Translations under genes and position numbers: made by a program | Notes under the pieces: model-generated | Told to the model about the DNA's origin: nothing | The model's input: only the letters and a program-made list of their open reading frames with translations | The model's database searches: none | Shown here: positions 44,043-51,926 of the stretch, piece by piece | Layout of the letters: each line of letters begins with the position of its first letter | Position numbering within the stretch: position 1 is the stretch's first letter | Assembly (NCBI GenBank): GCA_016197405.1 | Contig: JACPVR010000014.1 | Location: 1-62,376 of the forward strand | Direction of reading: 5' to 3' | Source of the DNA: Mycobacterium sp. | Lineage (GTDB): Bacteria > Actinomycetota > Actinomycetes > Mycobacteriales > Mycobacteriaceae | DNA length: 62,376 bases

Positions 44043-45490
44043 CGCAGTCGGTCCTTCATCACCTTGCCGCTGGCATTGAGCGGCAGGCTGTCGACGAAAG
44101 CGACCGTGCGGGGCACCTTGTACCCCGCCATCCGGGTCTTGCTCCAGGCGATGAGATCGGCTTCGGTGAGCGGTTCGGCGGCGGGTCGCAGGACCACGAA
44201 TGCCTTGCCGACCTGACCCATCCGGTCGTCGGCGACACCGATAACGGCCGCCTGGGCGATGGCCGGGTGTTCCAGCAGGAAGCCCTCGATCTCGGCCGGG
44301 TAGGCGTTGAAGCCGCCGACGATGAACATGTCCTTCTTACGGCCGATGATGCGTAGCCGACCGGACTCGGTGAACTCACCCAGATCGCCGGTGTGCAGCC
44401 ACCCGTCGGCGTCGACGGCCTCGGCCGTCGCTGCCGGGTCGTCCAGATATCCCTGCATCACGCTGTATCCGCGGACCAGCACTTCTTGATCGTCAGCAAT
44501 GCGCACCTCGATACCGTCGCACGGCAGGCCGACGGTTGTCGCGATGTCTTCGAATGAGTCGCCGGGACGCGACAACGTGGCCGTCCCGCACTCGGTCAGT
44601 CCGTAGCCGGTGGCCAGCGTCTGGAACGGCAGATCCTCGTGCACCCGGCGGATGAGTTCGACCGGGATGTCGGCCGACCCGGTGACGCCGGCGCGCAGCG
44701 TCGCCAGTTTGGTCTTGTCCGGCACCGCCAGCAGCGAGTGATACAGCGTGGGCGGCCCGGGCAACATGGTGACGCGTTCGGACTCGATCAGATCCACCAC
44801 CACGTCGACGTCGAAGACCGGTACCGGCAGCGCCGTCGCCCCGCGGATCATCGCGGCGATCAAGCCGGCCTTGAGCCCGAAGGTGTGGAAGAACGGGTTC
44901 ACCATCAGGTAGCGGTCACCGTGGCGCAGATCGGCCAGATCGCACCATTCGGCGTACAGGCGCAGCGTCTGGCTGTGGTTCATCATCACGCCCTTGGGGC
45001 GTCCGGTGGTTCCCGACGTGTAGATGATGTCGGCGATATCGGAACCCTGTAGGCCGCGTGCCTCGAAAGGTGCGCCGCTGGAAAGGAAATCGGAGCGCAG
45101 ATCGATGACGGGCACACCGGGTGGCGCGGTGTACTCGGTACCGAGGAAGCCCTGCTGCACCAGGAGCGCCTTGGCCCGGCTGCGGGTTATGACATCGGCG
45201 GCCTCCTCGGCCCGGAACCTGGTGTTGACCGGTACCACGATGCCGCCCGCGGTGAGCAGCCCGAAGGCCGCGATCATCCAATCGGCCGAATTGGGCGCCC
45301 AGATCGCCACCGGGTCACCCTTCTCGATCCCGGACTCGGCGAACGCGCCTGCAGCGCAACGGATCTTGTCGACAAGTTCGGTGTAGGTCAGGCGTACCGA
45401 ACCGTCGACGACCGCCTCGGAATCTCCGAAACGGTCGCCGACGGTGAGGACCATCTCGGGGATGGTCTGCCAGGTTTCCCGGTAGGTCAC
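44039..45490 (-). CDS. FadD-type AMP-forming acyl-CoA synthetase
   Basis: 483 residues from GTG 45490, which overlaps the amidohydrolase stop; the frame upstream is open but is antisense-type sequence inside the amidohydrolase gene. ANL-superfamily adenylation enzyme. The phosphate-binding P-loop is IIYTSGTTGRPKG, the ATP/Mg site includes YGLTECGT, the hinge is GDLGEF, and the C-terminal catalytic lysine is in LNASGKVMKDRL. It activates a carboxylic acid to acyl-AMP and then acyl-CoA. Position between an amidohydrolase and a hypothetical gene suggests a substrate specific to this catabolic cluster, not a generic fatty acid. Confidence 0.9.
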   Translation of the reverse strand: MTYRETWQTIPEMVLTVGDRFGDSEAVVDGSVRLTYTELVDKIRCAAGAFAESGIEKGDPVAIWAPNSADWMIAAFGLLTAGGIVVPVNTRFRAEEAADVITRSRAKALLVQQGFLGTEYTAPPGVPVIDLRSDFLSSGAPFEARGLQGSDIADIIYTSGTTGRPKGVMMNHSQTLRLYAEWCDLADLRHGDRYLMVNPFFHTFGLKAGLIAAMIRGATALPVPVFDVDVVVDLIESERVTMLPGPPTLYHSLLAVPDKTKLATLRAGVTGSADIPVELIRRVHEDLPFQTLATGYGLTECGTATLSRPGDSFEDIATTVGLPCDGIEVRIADDQEVLVRGYSVMQGYLDDPAATAEAVDADGWLHTGDLGEFTESGRLRIIGRKKDMFIVGGFNAYPAEIEGFLLEHPAIAQAAVIGVADDRMGQVGKAFVVLRPAAEPLTEADLIAWSKTRMAGYKVPRTVAFVDSLPLNASGKVMKDRLR

Positions 45491-46677
45491 ACCGTGACGA
45501 GGCGACCGAGGTTGCCGCCCATGATCTTGGCCTGATCCTCGACGGCGAGATGCTCGAGCGCGGTCACGTAATGCGTCGGTTCGGCCAACCCTTCCGGGTG
45601 CGGCCAGTCGGAGCCGTACAGCACCTGGTCGACACCGATCAGGTTGATCAGATCGTCGATGCCCTCTTCGTAGAACGGGCTGACGTAGATGCGGTTCTTG
45701 ATCTCTTCGATCGGGTTGCCGAGGAAGGCCTCGGGCGCCTTCTTCCACACCTCGGCCATCGAATCCAGCAGGGGGAACATCCATTTGGATCCGGCTTCGA
45801 CGATCCCCACTTTGAGCGTCGGGAACCGGAACAGTGCGCCGTGAATGACCCAGGACGCCACCGCATCCTGAATGGGGCGCCATTCGTTGAGGATCGACAT
45901 TGCATTGGTCTGGAAGGGCAGCATCTCCTGCGCCGCGCCGTCCCACTCCGAGGTGTAGCGGGAGTAACCACTGTCCGACGAGTGCATCCCGACGAAGATG
46001 TCGTACTCGACACACTTCTGCCAGAACGGATCGAACTCGGGCAGCGCGAAGGACCGTGGGCCGCGGAAACCCGGTACCGGTGCCGGCCGTATCAGGATGG
46101 CGCGGGCGCCGCGCTTGACCGCCCAGTCGAGCTCCTCGATCGCCTTCTCGACGATGGGCAGGGTGATGACGGGCGTGGTGAAGATGCGGTTCTGGTAGTT
46201 GAATCCCCACACTTCGTGCAGCCACTCGTTGAGCGCATGCACGATGACGTGGATCGCGAGCGGGTCGTCGGACAACCGCTCCTCGATCAGGCTGGCCAAC
46301 GTCGGGAACATCAGCGTGCGGTCCAGGCCCAGCTCGTTCATCTTCTCCAGCCGCGGGCCCGGTTCGAAGAACGCCGGGATGGCGCGCATGGGTTCGCCGA
46401 ACAGCTCGCGCTTGCTCTTACCGTCGGGGTTGCCGAACTTGAAGTACTCCTCCCAGGCGCCCGGCTGGGCGACCACCGAGAAGGTCGGATTGGGGATGTA
46501 GTTGCTGATCTGCCCCTTGAGGGCGATCTTGGTGCGGCCGTTGACCTCGACGTACTGGACGACGTCCTTGTACTCCTTGGGGAGGTACTTGGTCATCGCC
46601 TCCGGCGGCTCGTAGAGGTGATTGTCCGCGTCGAACAGCGGAAACGGGATGTCGACTCTGTGCGACAGCTGACCCAT
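45487..46677 (-). CDS. Amidohydrolase-2 family (ACMSD/LigW-like) metal-dependent hydrolase or decarboxylase
   Basis: 396 residues from ATG 46677 (AAGGGAG upstream). TIM-barrel amidohydrolase: FDADNHLYEPPEAM provides the N-terminal D-x-D/N-H metal-binding strand variant, GMHSSDSGY a central ligand histidine, HGALFRFPTLKVGIVEAGSKW the next, and LYGSDWPHPEG the C-terminal active-site aspartate. Members hydrolyse or decarboxylate ring acids and lactones. First gene of the operon with FadD, the 216-residue protein and the Bfd-like ferredoxin. The promoter carries the perfect palindrome at 46698. Confidence 0.88.
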   Translation of the reverse strand: MGQLSHRVDIPFPLFDADNHLYEPPEAMTKYLPKEYKDVVQYVEVNGRTKIALKGQISNYIPNPTFSVVAQPGAWEEYFKFGNPDGKSKRELFGEPMRAIPAFFEPGPRLEKMNELGLDRTLMFPTLASLIEERLSDDPLAIHVIVHALNEWLHEVWGFNYQNRIFTTPVITLPIVEKAIEELDWAVKRGARAILIRPAPVPGFRGPRSFALPEFDPFWQKCVEYDIFVGMHSSDSGYSRYTSEWDGAAQEMLPFQTNAMSILNEWRPIQDAVASWVIHGALFRFPTLKVGIVEAGSKWMFPLLDSMAEVWKKAPEAFLGNPIEEIKNRIYVSPFYEEGIDDLINLIGVDQVLYGSDWPHPEGLAEPTHYVTALEHLAVEDQAKIMGGNLGRLVTV

Positions 46678-46697
46678 GGAATTCTCCCTTCCGGTAC

Positions 46698-46716
46698 GTG
46701 AGAATCATATTCTCAC
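46698..46716. promoter_or_regulatory. Perfect palindrome B1, GTGAGAAT-CAT-ATTCTCAC
   Basis: A 19-bp element with exact 8-bp arms, starting 21 bp upstream of the amidohydrolase ATG. It is an obvious operator. Related GAGAAT/ATTCTC elements recur at 46893-46912, 59169-59181 and 59317-59344. Confidence 0.75.
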
Positions 46717-46892
46717 AGCGACGCGGTGGCAATGGCCACGGGGTGCGGTCTCGCTCCCAGCCGGGCGGAAACCCAGCGAACTGGCCTTATGTCGTCACGA
46801 ACACCAGGGCGGTGGACCCGTCGCGGCCACCGGTTCGCCGGTCACGGGATACTTCTCGGGTCATCGACGATAGAACGGCGCTCACGCACCGC

Positions 46893-46912
46893 TATTCTCC
46901 TGTTGAGAGAAT
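46893..46912 (+). promoter_or_regulatory. Operator-like element B2 overlapping a -10 box (enoyl-CoA hydratase promoter)
   Basis: ATTCTC (46894-46899) and GAGAAT (46907-46912) are inverted copies separated by 7 bp. TATTCT at 46893-46898 is a good -10 hexamer for the plus-strand gene at 46942. The 10-base string GCTATTCTCC found here also occurs in the promoter at 59325. AGAACGCATT follows at 46930-46939, next to the start codon. Confidence 0.6.
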
Positions 46913-46941
46913 GCTGATATTAGATTTGGAGAACGCATTAC

Positions 46942-47667
46942 ATGGTCGACCTGGAGTTCGACGAAGGCCTCGCTGTCATCACCATCGACCGCCCGCATGC
47001 CCGCAACGCCATCGCTCCCGAGACCATGGACCAGCTGGACGAGGCGCTTGAGCGTGCGCACGGTGCGCTGGCCCTGGTGATCCGGGGCGGCGGTGATCGC
47101 GCTTTCGTCTCAGGTGGCGATCTCAAGGAGCTGGCCAAGCTGCGCACCGAAGACGAGGCCGCGGCCATGGCACGCCGGATGCGCGGTATCTGCGACCGCA
47201 TCGCGGCGTTCCCGGCTCCCGTCGTGGCCGCCCTCAACGGGCATGCGCTCGGCGGCGGCGCGGAGGTCGCGGTCGCCGCCGATATCCGCATCGCTGCCGA
47301 CGACATCAGGATCGGCTTCAATCAGGTGACGCTGGAGATCATGCCGGCCTGGGGCGGCGCCGAACGGCTGGCGGCCCTGGTCGGTCGTGGCCGGGCGCTG
47401 CTCCTGGCCGGCAGCGGCACGATCCTCGATGCCGCCGGCGCACTTCGGGTCGGCCTGGTCGACCAGGTGTTACCGCGCGCGGAGTTCGACGCCGGCTGGC
47501 GCGCCGTAGCCCGATCGCTGGCGCATCATGCGGCGACAGACATCAAGAGAGTCATCGCCGGCGTAGAACCCGAGGAGGCCATCGGAGCGTTCGCCCGGCT
47601 GTGGGTCTCCGACGAACACTGGGCGGCCGCCGACAAGGTGCTCAACAAAGGAGCCAAGAGCACGTAG
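46942..47667 (+). CDS. Enoyl-CoA hydratase/isomerase family protein
   Basis: 241 residues. Crotonase fold: the oxyanion-hole segments are FVSGGDLKELAK and GHALGGGAEVAVAADIRIA, with PAWGGAERLAALVGRGRALLLAGSG following. It hydrates or isomerises an enoyl-CoA in a beta-oxidation-like step. Divergent from the amidohydrolase-FadD operon, sharing the GAGAAT-type operators. Convergent with the TetR gene, 12 bp between stops. Confidence 0.88.
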   Translation: MVDLEFDEGLAVITIDRPHARNAIAPETMDQLDEALERAHGALALVIRGGGDRAFVSGGDLKELAKLRTEDEAAAMARRMRGICDRIAAFPAPVVAALNGHALGGGAEVAVAADIRIAADDIRIGFNQVTLEIMPAWGGAERLAALVGRGRALLLAGSGTILDAAGALRVGLVDQVLPRAEFDAGWRAVARSLAHHAATDIKRVIAGVEPEEAIGAFARLWVSDEHWAAADKVLNKGAKST

Positions 47668-47679
47668 ACCGCGGCGGCG

Positions 47680-48321
47680 TCAGCCTTCGACCGGGTGGCG
47701 CCAGTCCCCCGGTAATCGTTCGCCTTCCAGGAATGTCAGCCATCGTGCCGCGAAGGTCAGCGTCTCTTCGTGGCCTGCCGACATGCCCAGCAGTTGTTCC
47801 TGCACGAGAACCTGGGTGGCGCCGGTCATCAGCACCATCAGGACCGTTGGACTGAACTCGTCGAACGGAACGTCGTAGCGTTCCATCGCCGCGGTGATGG
47901 TGTTGATCTGTTGGGTTCGGAACAGCTCCGCGTATCGGGCGATCTCGGCGCGCAGCGTCTTGCGGTGGTTGGCCAGCGCGACGAACTCCATCGTCATCGC
48001 GGTACCCGCGGCGTCGGTATTGAGCTCCCACAACGCCCACAACGGCTGCGGTGATTGCAGCGCCAGCTGGTGATAGTGCTGCATCTGGTCGGCGCGGCGC
48101 CGGAACAGTTCCAGGAACAGGTCGTCCATCGTGCGGAAGTAGTAGTGCACGAGCTGCGGTTTGAGTCCGGCCTTCTCGGCGACGCGGCGTGAGGTGACCG
48201 CGGCATAACCCTCGTCGCGCATGAGCTCTTCGGCAGCGTCGAGCAGGACGGTCCGGTTCTTGGCGTCGGGTGCACCCAATCGCCGGGGTGAAGCAACCGG
48301 CGAGCTAGCTGGGCGCGCCAT
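47680..48321 (-). CDS. TetR-family regulator
   Basis: 213 residues from ATG 48321, with AAAGG upstream; the frame extends to 48435 but that would cover both operators. Helix-turn-helix in AVTSRRVAEKAGLKPQLVHYYFRTMDDL (residues about 36-63). The ligand domain contains QEQLLGMSAGHEETLTF. Divergent from the first P450 gene, with two AGCAAGTGCT palindromes between them, so it very probably represses itself and the P450 operon until a pathway intermediate, perhaps an acyl-CoA, binds. Confidence 0.9.
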   Translation of the reverse strand: MARPASSPVASPRRLGAPDAKNRTVLLDAAEELMRDEGYAAVTSRRVAEKAGLKPQLVHYYFRTMDDLFLELFRRRADQMQHYHQLALQSPQPLWALWELNTDAAGTAMTMEFVALANHRKTLRAEIARYAELFRTQQINTITAAMERYDVPFDEFSPTVLMVLMTGATQVLVQEQLLGMSAGHEETLTFAARWLTFLEGERLPGDWRHPVEG

Positions 48322-48353
48322 CACGACCTTTCGGATCTGCTGCGTGTTCGGTG

Positions 48354-48363
48354 AGCAAGTGCT
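48354..48363. promoter_or_regulatory. Palindrome C1 (AGCAAGTGCT)
   Basis: AGCA-AG-TGCT, extended outwards by matching GT and AC pairs to a 16-bp near-palindrome. It lies 33 bp upstream of the TetR start. Confidence 0.6.
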
Positions 48364-48419
48364 GACGGCCATGTTAATGCCGGGTGGCGTTCCTTGACCG
48401 TGCGACAGCTCACATGCTA

Positions 48420-48429
48420 AGCAAGTGCT
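48420..48429. promoter_or_regulatory. Palindrome C2 (AGCAAGTGCT)
   Basis: The same 10-base core as at 48354, here within the 20-base near-palindrome TGCTAAGCAAGTGCTCAGCA (16 of 20 positions symmetric). It lies 33 bp upstream of the P450 start, mirroring the distance of C1 from the TetR start. Confidence 0.6.
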
Positions 48430-48461
48430 CAGCACCTGTCAGCCCTTTCAGGAGATGAGCC

Positions 48462-49769
48462 TTGCCACCAACCGAGTCCAGCGTCGATTACGACGGCATC
48501 GACTTCTTCACCGACCAGAGACTGGTGCCTGACCCGTACCCGTACTTCGACCATCTGCGGGCGCAATGTCCGGTCCTCAAGACCTCCAACTACGGCGTCG
48601 TCGCGGTGACCGGCCACGAGGAGGCCTCGATCGTCTACAAGGACGCCGACCTGTTCTCGTCGTGCATCGCGGTGGGTGGCCCCTTCCCGCCGTTGCCGTT
48701 CACCCCCGAGGGATCCGATATCAGCGAGCAGATCGAGGCGCACCGCGCCGAGCTGCCGATGAGCGAGCACATGGTCACCATGGACCCGCCGCAGCACTCC
48801 CGGGCCCGCTCCCTGCTGAACCGGCTGCTGACGCCCAAACGCCTCAAGGAGAACGAGGAGTTCATGTGGCGGCTGGCCGACCAGCAGCTCGACCTGATCA
48901 TCGACCGCGGCGGCTGCGAGTTCCTCACCGACTACGCCAAACCGTTCTCCACACTGGTGATCGCCGATCTGCTCGGCGTACCCGAGGAGGACCATCGGGA
49001 GTTCGGGGTGGCCCTCGGTGCCACACCGGGCTCGTCTGTGGGTTCACTCGACGGCGAGACACTCGCGCACAACCCACTGGAGTGGCTGGAGAACAAATTC
49101 ATCGCCTACCTGGAAGACCGGCGCGCCAATCCCCGCGACGACGTGCTGACCGGTCTGGCCACGGCCAAGTACCCCGAGGGTGACACCCCCGAGGTCATCG
49201 ACGTCGTCAAGAGTGCGACCTTCCTGTTCGCCGCCGGCCAGGAGACCACGACCAAACTGCTCTCGGCCGCCATCCGGCTGCTCGCCGAGCGCCCCGATAT
49301 CGTCGAGCGCCTGCGTTCGGATCGCAGCCGCATCCCCGCCTTCGTCGAAGAGATGCTGCGGATGGAGAGCCCGGTCAAATCGGCCTTCCGGCTGGCCAAG
49401 AAGGACACCACCCTGGGAGGGGTCGACATTCCGGCGGGCACCATCCTGATGATCAATCCCGGTGCCATCAACCGTGATCCGCGTCGTTTCGACGATCCGC
49501 ACGAGTTCGACATCGACCGGCACAACGTGCGCGAGCACCTGGCTTTCAGCCGCGGCGCACATTCGTGCCCCGGGGGCCCGCTGGCGCGGGTCGAGGGCCG
49601 GGTGTCGATCGAGCGGTTGCTGGATCGGGTCACCGATATCAAGCTCGACGAGTCCAAGCACGGTACCGCCGACAATCGCCGGTTCAACTACGAGCCGACC
49701 TTCATCCTGCGCGGCCTCACCGAGATCCACATCACCTGGACCAAACTGCCTGCGGCGGTGGACCGCTGA
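48462..49769 (+). CDS. Cytochrome P450 (first of pair)
   Basis: 435 residues from TTG 48462; GGAGA precedes it, and the nearby ATG at 48455 is out of frame. Class I bacterial P450. The I-helix oxygen-activation motif is FAAGQETTTK, the K-helix ExxR is EEMLR, and the heme-thiolate loop is FSRGAHSCPGG. Soluble, needing ferredoxin and ferredoxin reductase. Its stop shares a base with the ATG of the second P450 (TGATG). Both probably oxidise intermediates of the same pathway. Confidence 0.93.
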   Translation: MPPTESSVDYDGIDFFTDQRLVPDPYPYFDHLRAQCPVLKTSNYGVVAVTGHEEASIVYKDADLFSSCIAVGGPFPPLPFTPEGSDISEQIEAHRAELPMSEHMVTMDPPQHSRARSLLNRLLTPKRLKENEEFMWRLADQQLDLIIDRGGCEFLTDYAKPFSTLVIADLLGVPEEDHREFGVALGATPGSSVGSLDGETLAHNPLEWLENKFIAYLEDRRANPRDDVLTGLATAKYPEGDTPEVIDVVKSATFLFAAGQETTTKLLSAAIRLLAERPDIVERLRSDRSRIPAFVEEMLRMESPVKSAFRLAKKDTTLGGVDIPAGTILMINPGAINRDPRRFDDPHEFDIDRHNVREHLAFSRGAHSCPGGPLARVEGRVSIERLLDRVTDIKLDESKHGTADNRRFNYEPTFILRGLTEIHITWTKLPAAVDR

Positions 49770-50956
49770 TGACCGTCGACGCCACGACCGCCGCCGATCT
49801 CAACTACGACCCGTACGATGTCGACCTCAACATCGATCCCTATCCGGTGTTCGCCCGGCTGCGGGAAGAGGCCCCGCTGTACTACAACGAGCAGCACGAC
49901 TTCTACGCGCTGAGCCGCTTCGACGATGTCAACAAGGCGGTCATCGACCACGAGACCTTCATCTCCGGCCGGGGCGCACTGCTGGAGATCATCAAGTCCG
50001 GGATGGAAATCCCGCCGGGGACACTGATTTTCGAGGATCCACCCATCCATAACATCCACCGCAATCTGCTGTCACGGATGTTCACGCCGCGCAAGGTCCT
50101 CGGGCTGGAGCCGCAGATCCGTGAGTTCACCGCACGCTGCCTCGATCCGCTCGTCGGCACCGGACGCTTCGATTTCGTCAACGATCTGGGCGAGCAGATG
50201 CCGATGCGGGTCATCGGGATGCTGTTGGGTATCCCCGAGGACATGCAGCGCACCGTCACCGACCACGGTGAGGCGACGCTGCAGAAGGAGAAAGTCGACG
50301 CGCTGGCCACCGGTGAGGTGTTCGGCGAGTTCATCGACTACCGCACCGACCATCCGTCCGACGACATCATGACCGACCTGCTCAACGCCGAATTCGTCGA
50401 CGAGACAGGAACATTGCGCAAGCTGACGCGCGACGAGCTGTTGATGTATCTGATCGTCGTTGCCACCGCGGGCGCCGAGACCACGACGCGGCTCATCGGC
50501 TGGGCCGGTAAGACCCTGGCCGAGAATCCGGACCAGCGACGCGAACTCGCGGAGAACCCGGCTCTGATTCCCCAGGCCGTCGAGGAGATCCTGCGCTGGG
50601 AGCCGCCGGCATTGCAGATCGCCCGGTACGTGAGCCGCGATGTCGAGTACTACGGCCGGACGGTGCCGGAAGGTTCGGCGTTACTCATGCTGGTCGGCGC
50701 CGCCAACCGCGACCATCGCCGGTTCCCACCCAACGGTGACGTGTTCGACATCCACCGGGAGCAGCGGTCGCATATGACCTTCGGTGCGGGCACCCATTTC
50801 TGCCTGGGCAACGCGCTGGCCCGTCTGGAGGGCCGGGTTGCACTGGAGGAGATCCTCACCCGCTTCCCCACTTGGGAAGTCGACTGGCCCAATGCCGTGA
50901 AATCGCAGACCACCGCGGTGCGTGGCTGGGATGCCATGCCGACGCTCATCCCCTGA
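49769..50956 (+). CDS. Cytochrome P450 (second of pair)
   Basis: 395 residues from ATG 49769; the frame is open upstream but only as antisense-like sequence within the first P450. I-helix motif ATAGAETTTRL, ExxR in EEILR, heme loop FGAGTHFCLGN with the ligand Cys. Translationally coupled to the first P450 and followed 31 bp later by the SDR gene. The two P450s are clearly different subfamilies, so they are not a recent duplication. Confidence 0.93.
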   Translation: MTVDATTAADLNYDPYDVDLNIDPYPVFARLREEAPLYYNEQHDFYALSRFDDVNKAVIDHETFISGRGALLEIIKSGMEIPPGTLIFEDPPIHNIHRNLLSRMFTPRKVLGLEPQIREFTARCLDPLVGTGRFDFVNDLGEQMPMRVIGMLLGIPEDMQRTVTDHGEATLQKEKVDALATGEVFGEFIDYRTDHPSDDIMTDLLNAEFVDETGTLRKLTRDELLMYLIVVATAGAETTTRLIGWAGKTLAENPDQRRELAENPALIPQAVEEILRWEPPALQIARYVSRDVEYYGRTVPEGSALLMLVGAANRDHRRFPPNGDVFDIHREQRSHMTFGAGTHFCLGNALARLEGRVALEEILTRFPTWEVDWPNAVKSQTTAVRGWDAMPTLIP

Positions 50957-50987
50957 ACCAACCGAAACAAGGGCAAGGAAGAAAACC

Positions 50988-51827
50988 ATGGCAGGACGCC
51001 TCGAAGGCAAGGTCGCTTTCATCACCGGTGCGGCACGCGGCCAGGGCCGGGCACACGCGGTACGCCTGGCGCAGGAGGGCGCCGACATCATCGCCGTCGA
51101 CATCTGCAAGAAGATCGACACCGTCGATCTGATCGCCGCATCCACGCCGGAGGATCTGGCCGAGACCGCTGATCTGGTCAAAGGTCACAACCGTCGCATC
51201 GTCACCGCCGAAGTCGACGTCCGCGACTTCGCGGCGCTCAAGGCCGCCGTCGACAGTGGTGTCGAGCAGTTGGGCAAGCTCGACATCATCGTGGCCAACG
51301 CCGGTATCGGCAACGGAGGCCAGACGCTGGACCAGACCAGCGAAGAAGACTGGACCGCGATGATCGACATCAACCTCGCCGGTGTCTGGAAGACGGTGAA
51401 AGCCGGTGTCCCCCATCTGATCGCCGGGGGCAACGGTGGGTCGATCATCCTGACCAGCTCCGTCGGCGGCATCAAGGCCTATCCGCACTGCGGTCACTAC
51501 GTCGCCGCCAAACACGGTGTGGTCGGCCTGATGAAGACCTTCGCCGTCGAACTGGGCGCCCAGAACATCCGGGTGAACTCGGTGCATCCCACCAACGTCA
51601 ACACACCGTTGTTCATGAACGAAGGCACCATGAAACTGTTCCGCCCCGACCTGGAGAACCCGGGACCGGACGATATCAAGGTGGTGGGCGAATTCATGCA
51701 CACGCTGCCGATCGGGTGGGTCGAGCCCGAGGACATCGCCAACGCCGTGCTGTTCCTGGCCTCCGACGAGGCCCGCTATATCACCGGTGTTCAGCTTCCC
51801 GTCGACGGTGGCAGCTGCCTGAAATAG
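50988..51827 (+). CDS. Mycofactocin-coupled SDR-family oxidoreductase
   Basis: 279 residues from ATG 50988 (AAGGAAG upstream). Rossmann SDR with FITGAARGQGRAHAVRLAQEGADIIAVDIC at the N-terminus, NAGI, catalytic Ser in LTSSVGG and YVAAK as the Tyr-x-x-x-Lys pair. The GQGR loop and the small insert after the first strand-helix pair are typical of the SDR group whose NAD is non-exchangeable and reoxidised through mycofactocin. It probably oxidises an alcohol made by the preceding P450s. The mycofactocin genes are not in the window. Confidence 0.9.
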   Translation: MAGRLEGKVAFITGAARGQGRAHAVRLAQEGADIIAVDICKKIDTVDLIAASTPEDLAETADLVKGHNRRIVTAEVDVRDFAALKAAVDSGVEQLGKLDIIVANAGIGNGGQTLDQTSEEDWTAMIDINLAGVWKTVKAGVPHLIAGGNGGSIILTSSVGGIKAYPHCGHYVAAKHGVVGLMKTFAVELGAQNIRVNSVHPTNVNTPLFMNEGTMKLFRPDLENPGPDDIKVVGEFMHTLPIGWVEPEDIANAVLFLASDEARYITGVQLPVDGGSCLK

Positions 51828-51840
51828 CGGTGTTCGGTTG

Positions 51841-51875
51841 CGGGCCGGGGATATAGGTGGGGAATCCCCGGCCCG
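51841..51875. terminator. Bidirectional hairpin between convergent genes
   Basis: CGGGCCGGGGA (51841-51851) pairs perfectly with TCCCCGGCCCG (51865-51875) across a 13-nt loop: 11 GC-rich base pairs starting 14 bp after the SDR stop. It lies between the SDR gene and the CoA-transferase gene, which converge. There is no U tract, as is common for mycobacterial terminators. Confidence 0.7.
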
Positions 51876-51926
51876 TGACATATCGGGATCCGGCGCGATG
51901 ACGACGGATCGGCCGAACGCGCGCGG

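Noticed and set aside
45490..46225. N-terminal extension of the FadD frame through the amidohydrolase gene
   Set aside because: The extension is out-of-phase amidohydrolase sequence. The GTG at 45490 overlaps the upstream stop and begins right before the conserved FadD N-terminus.
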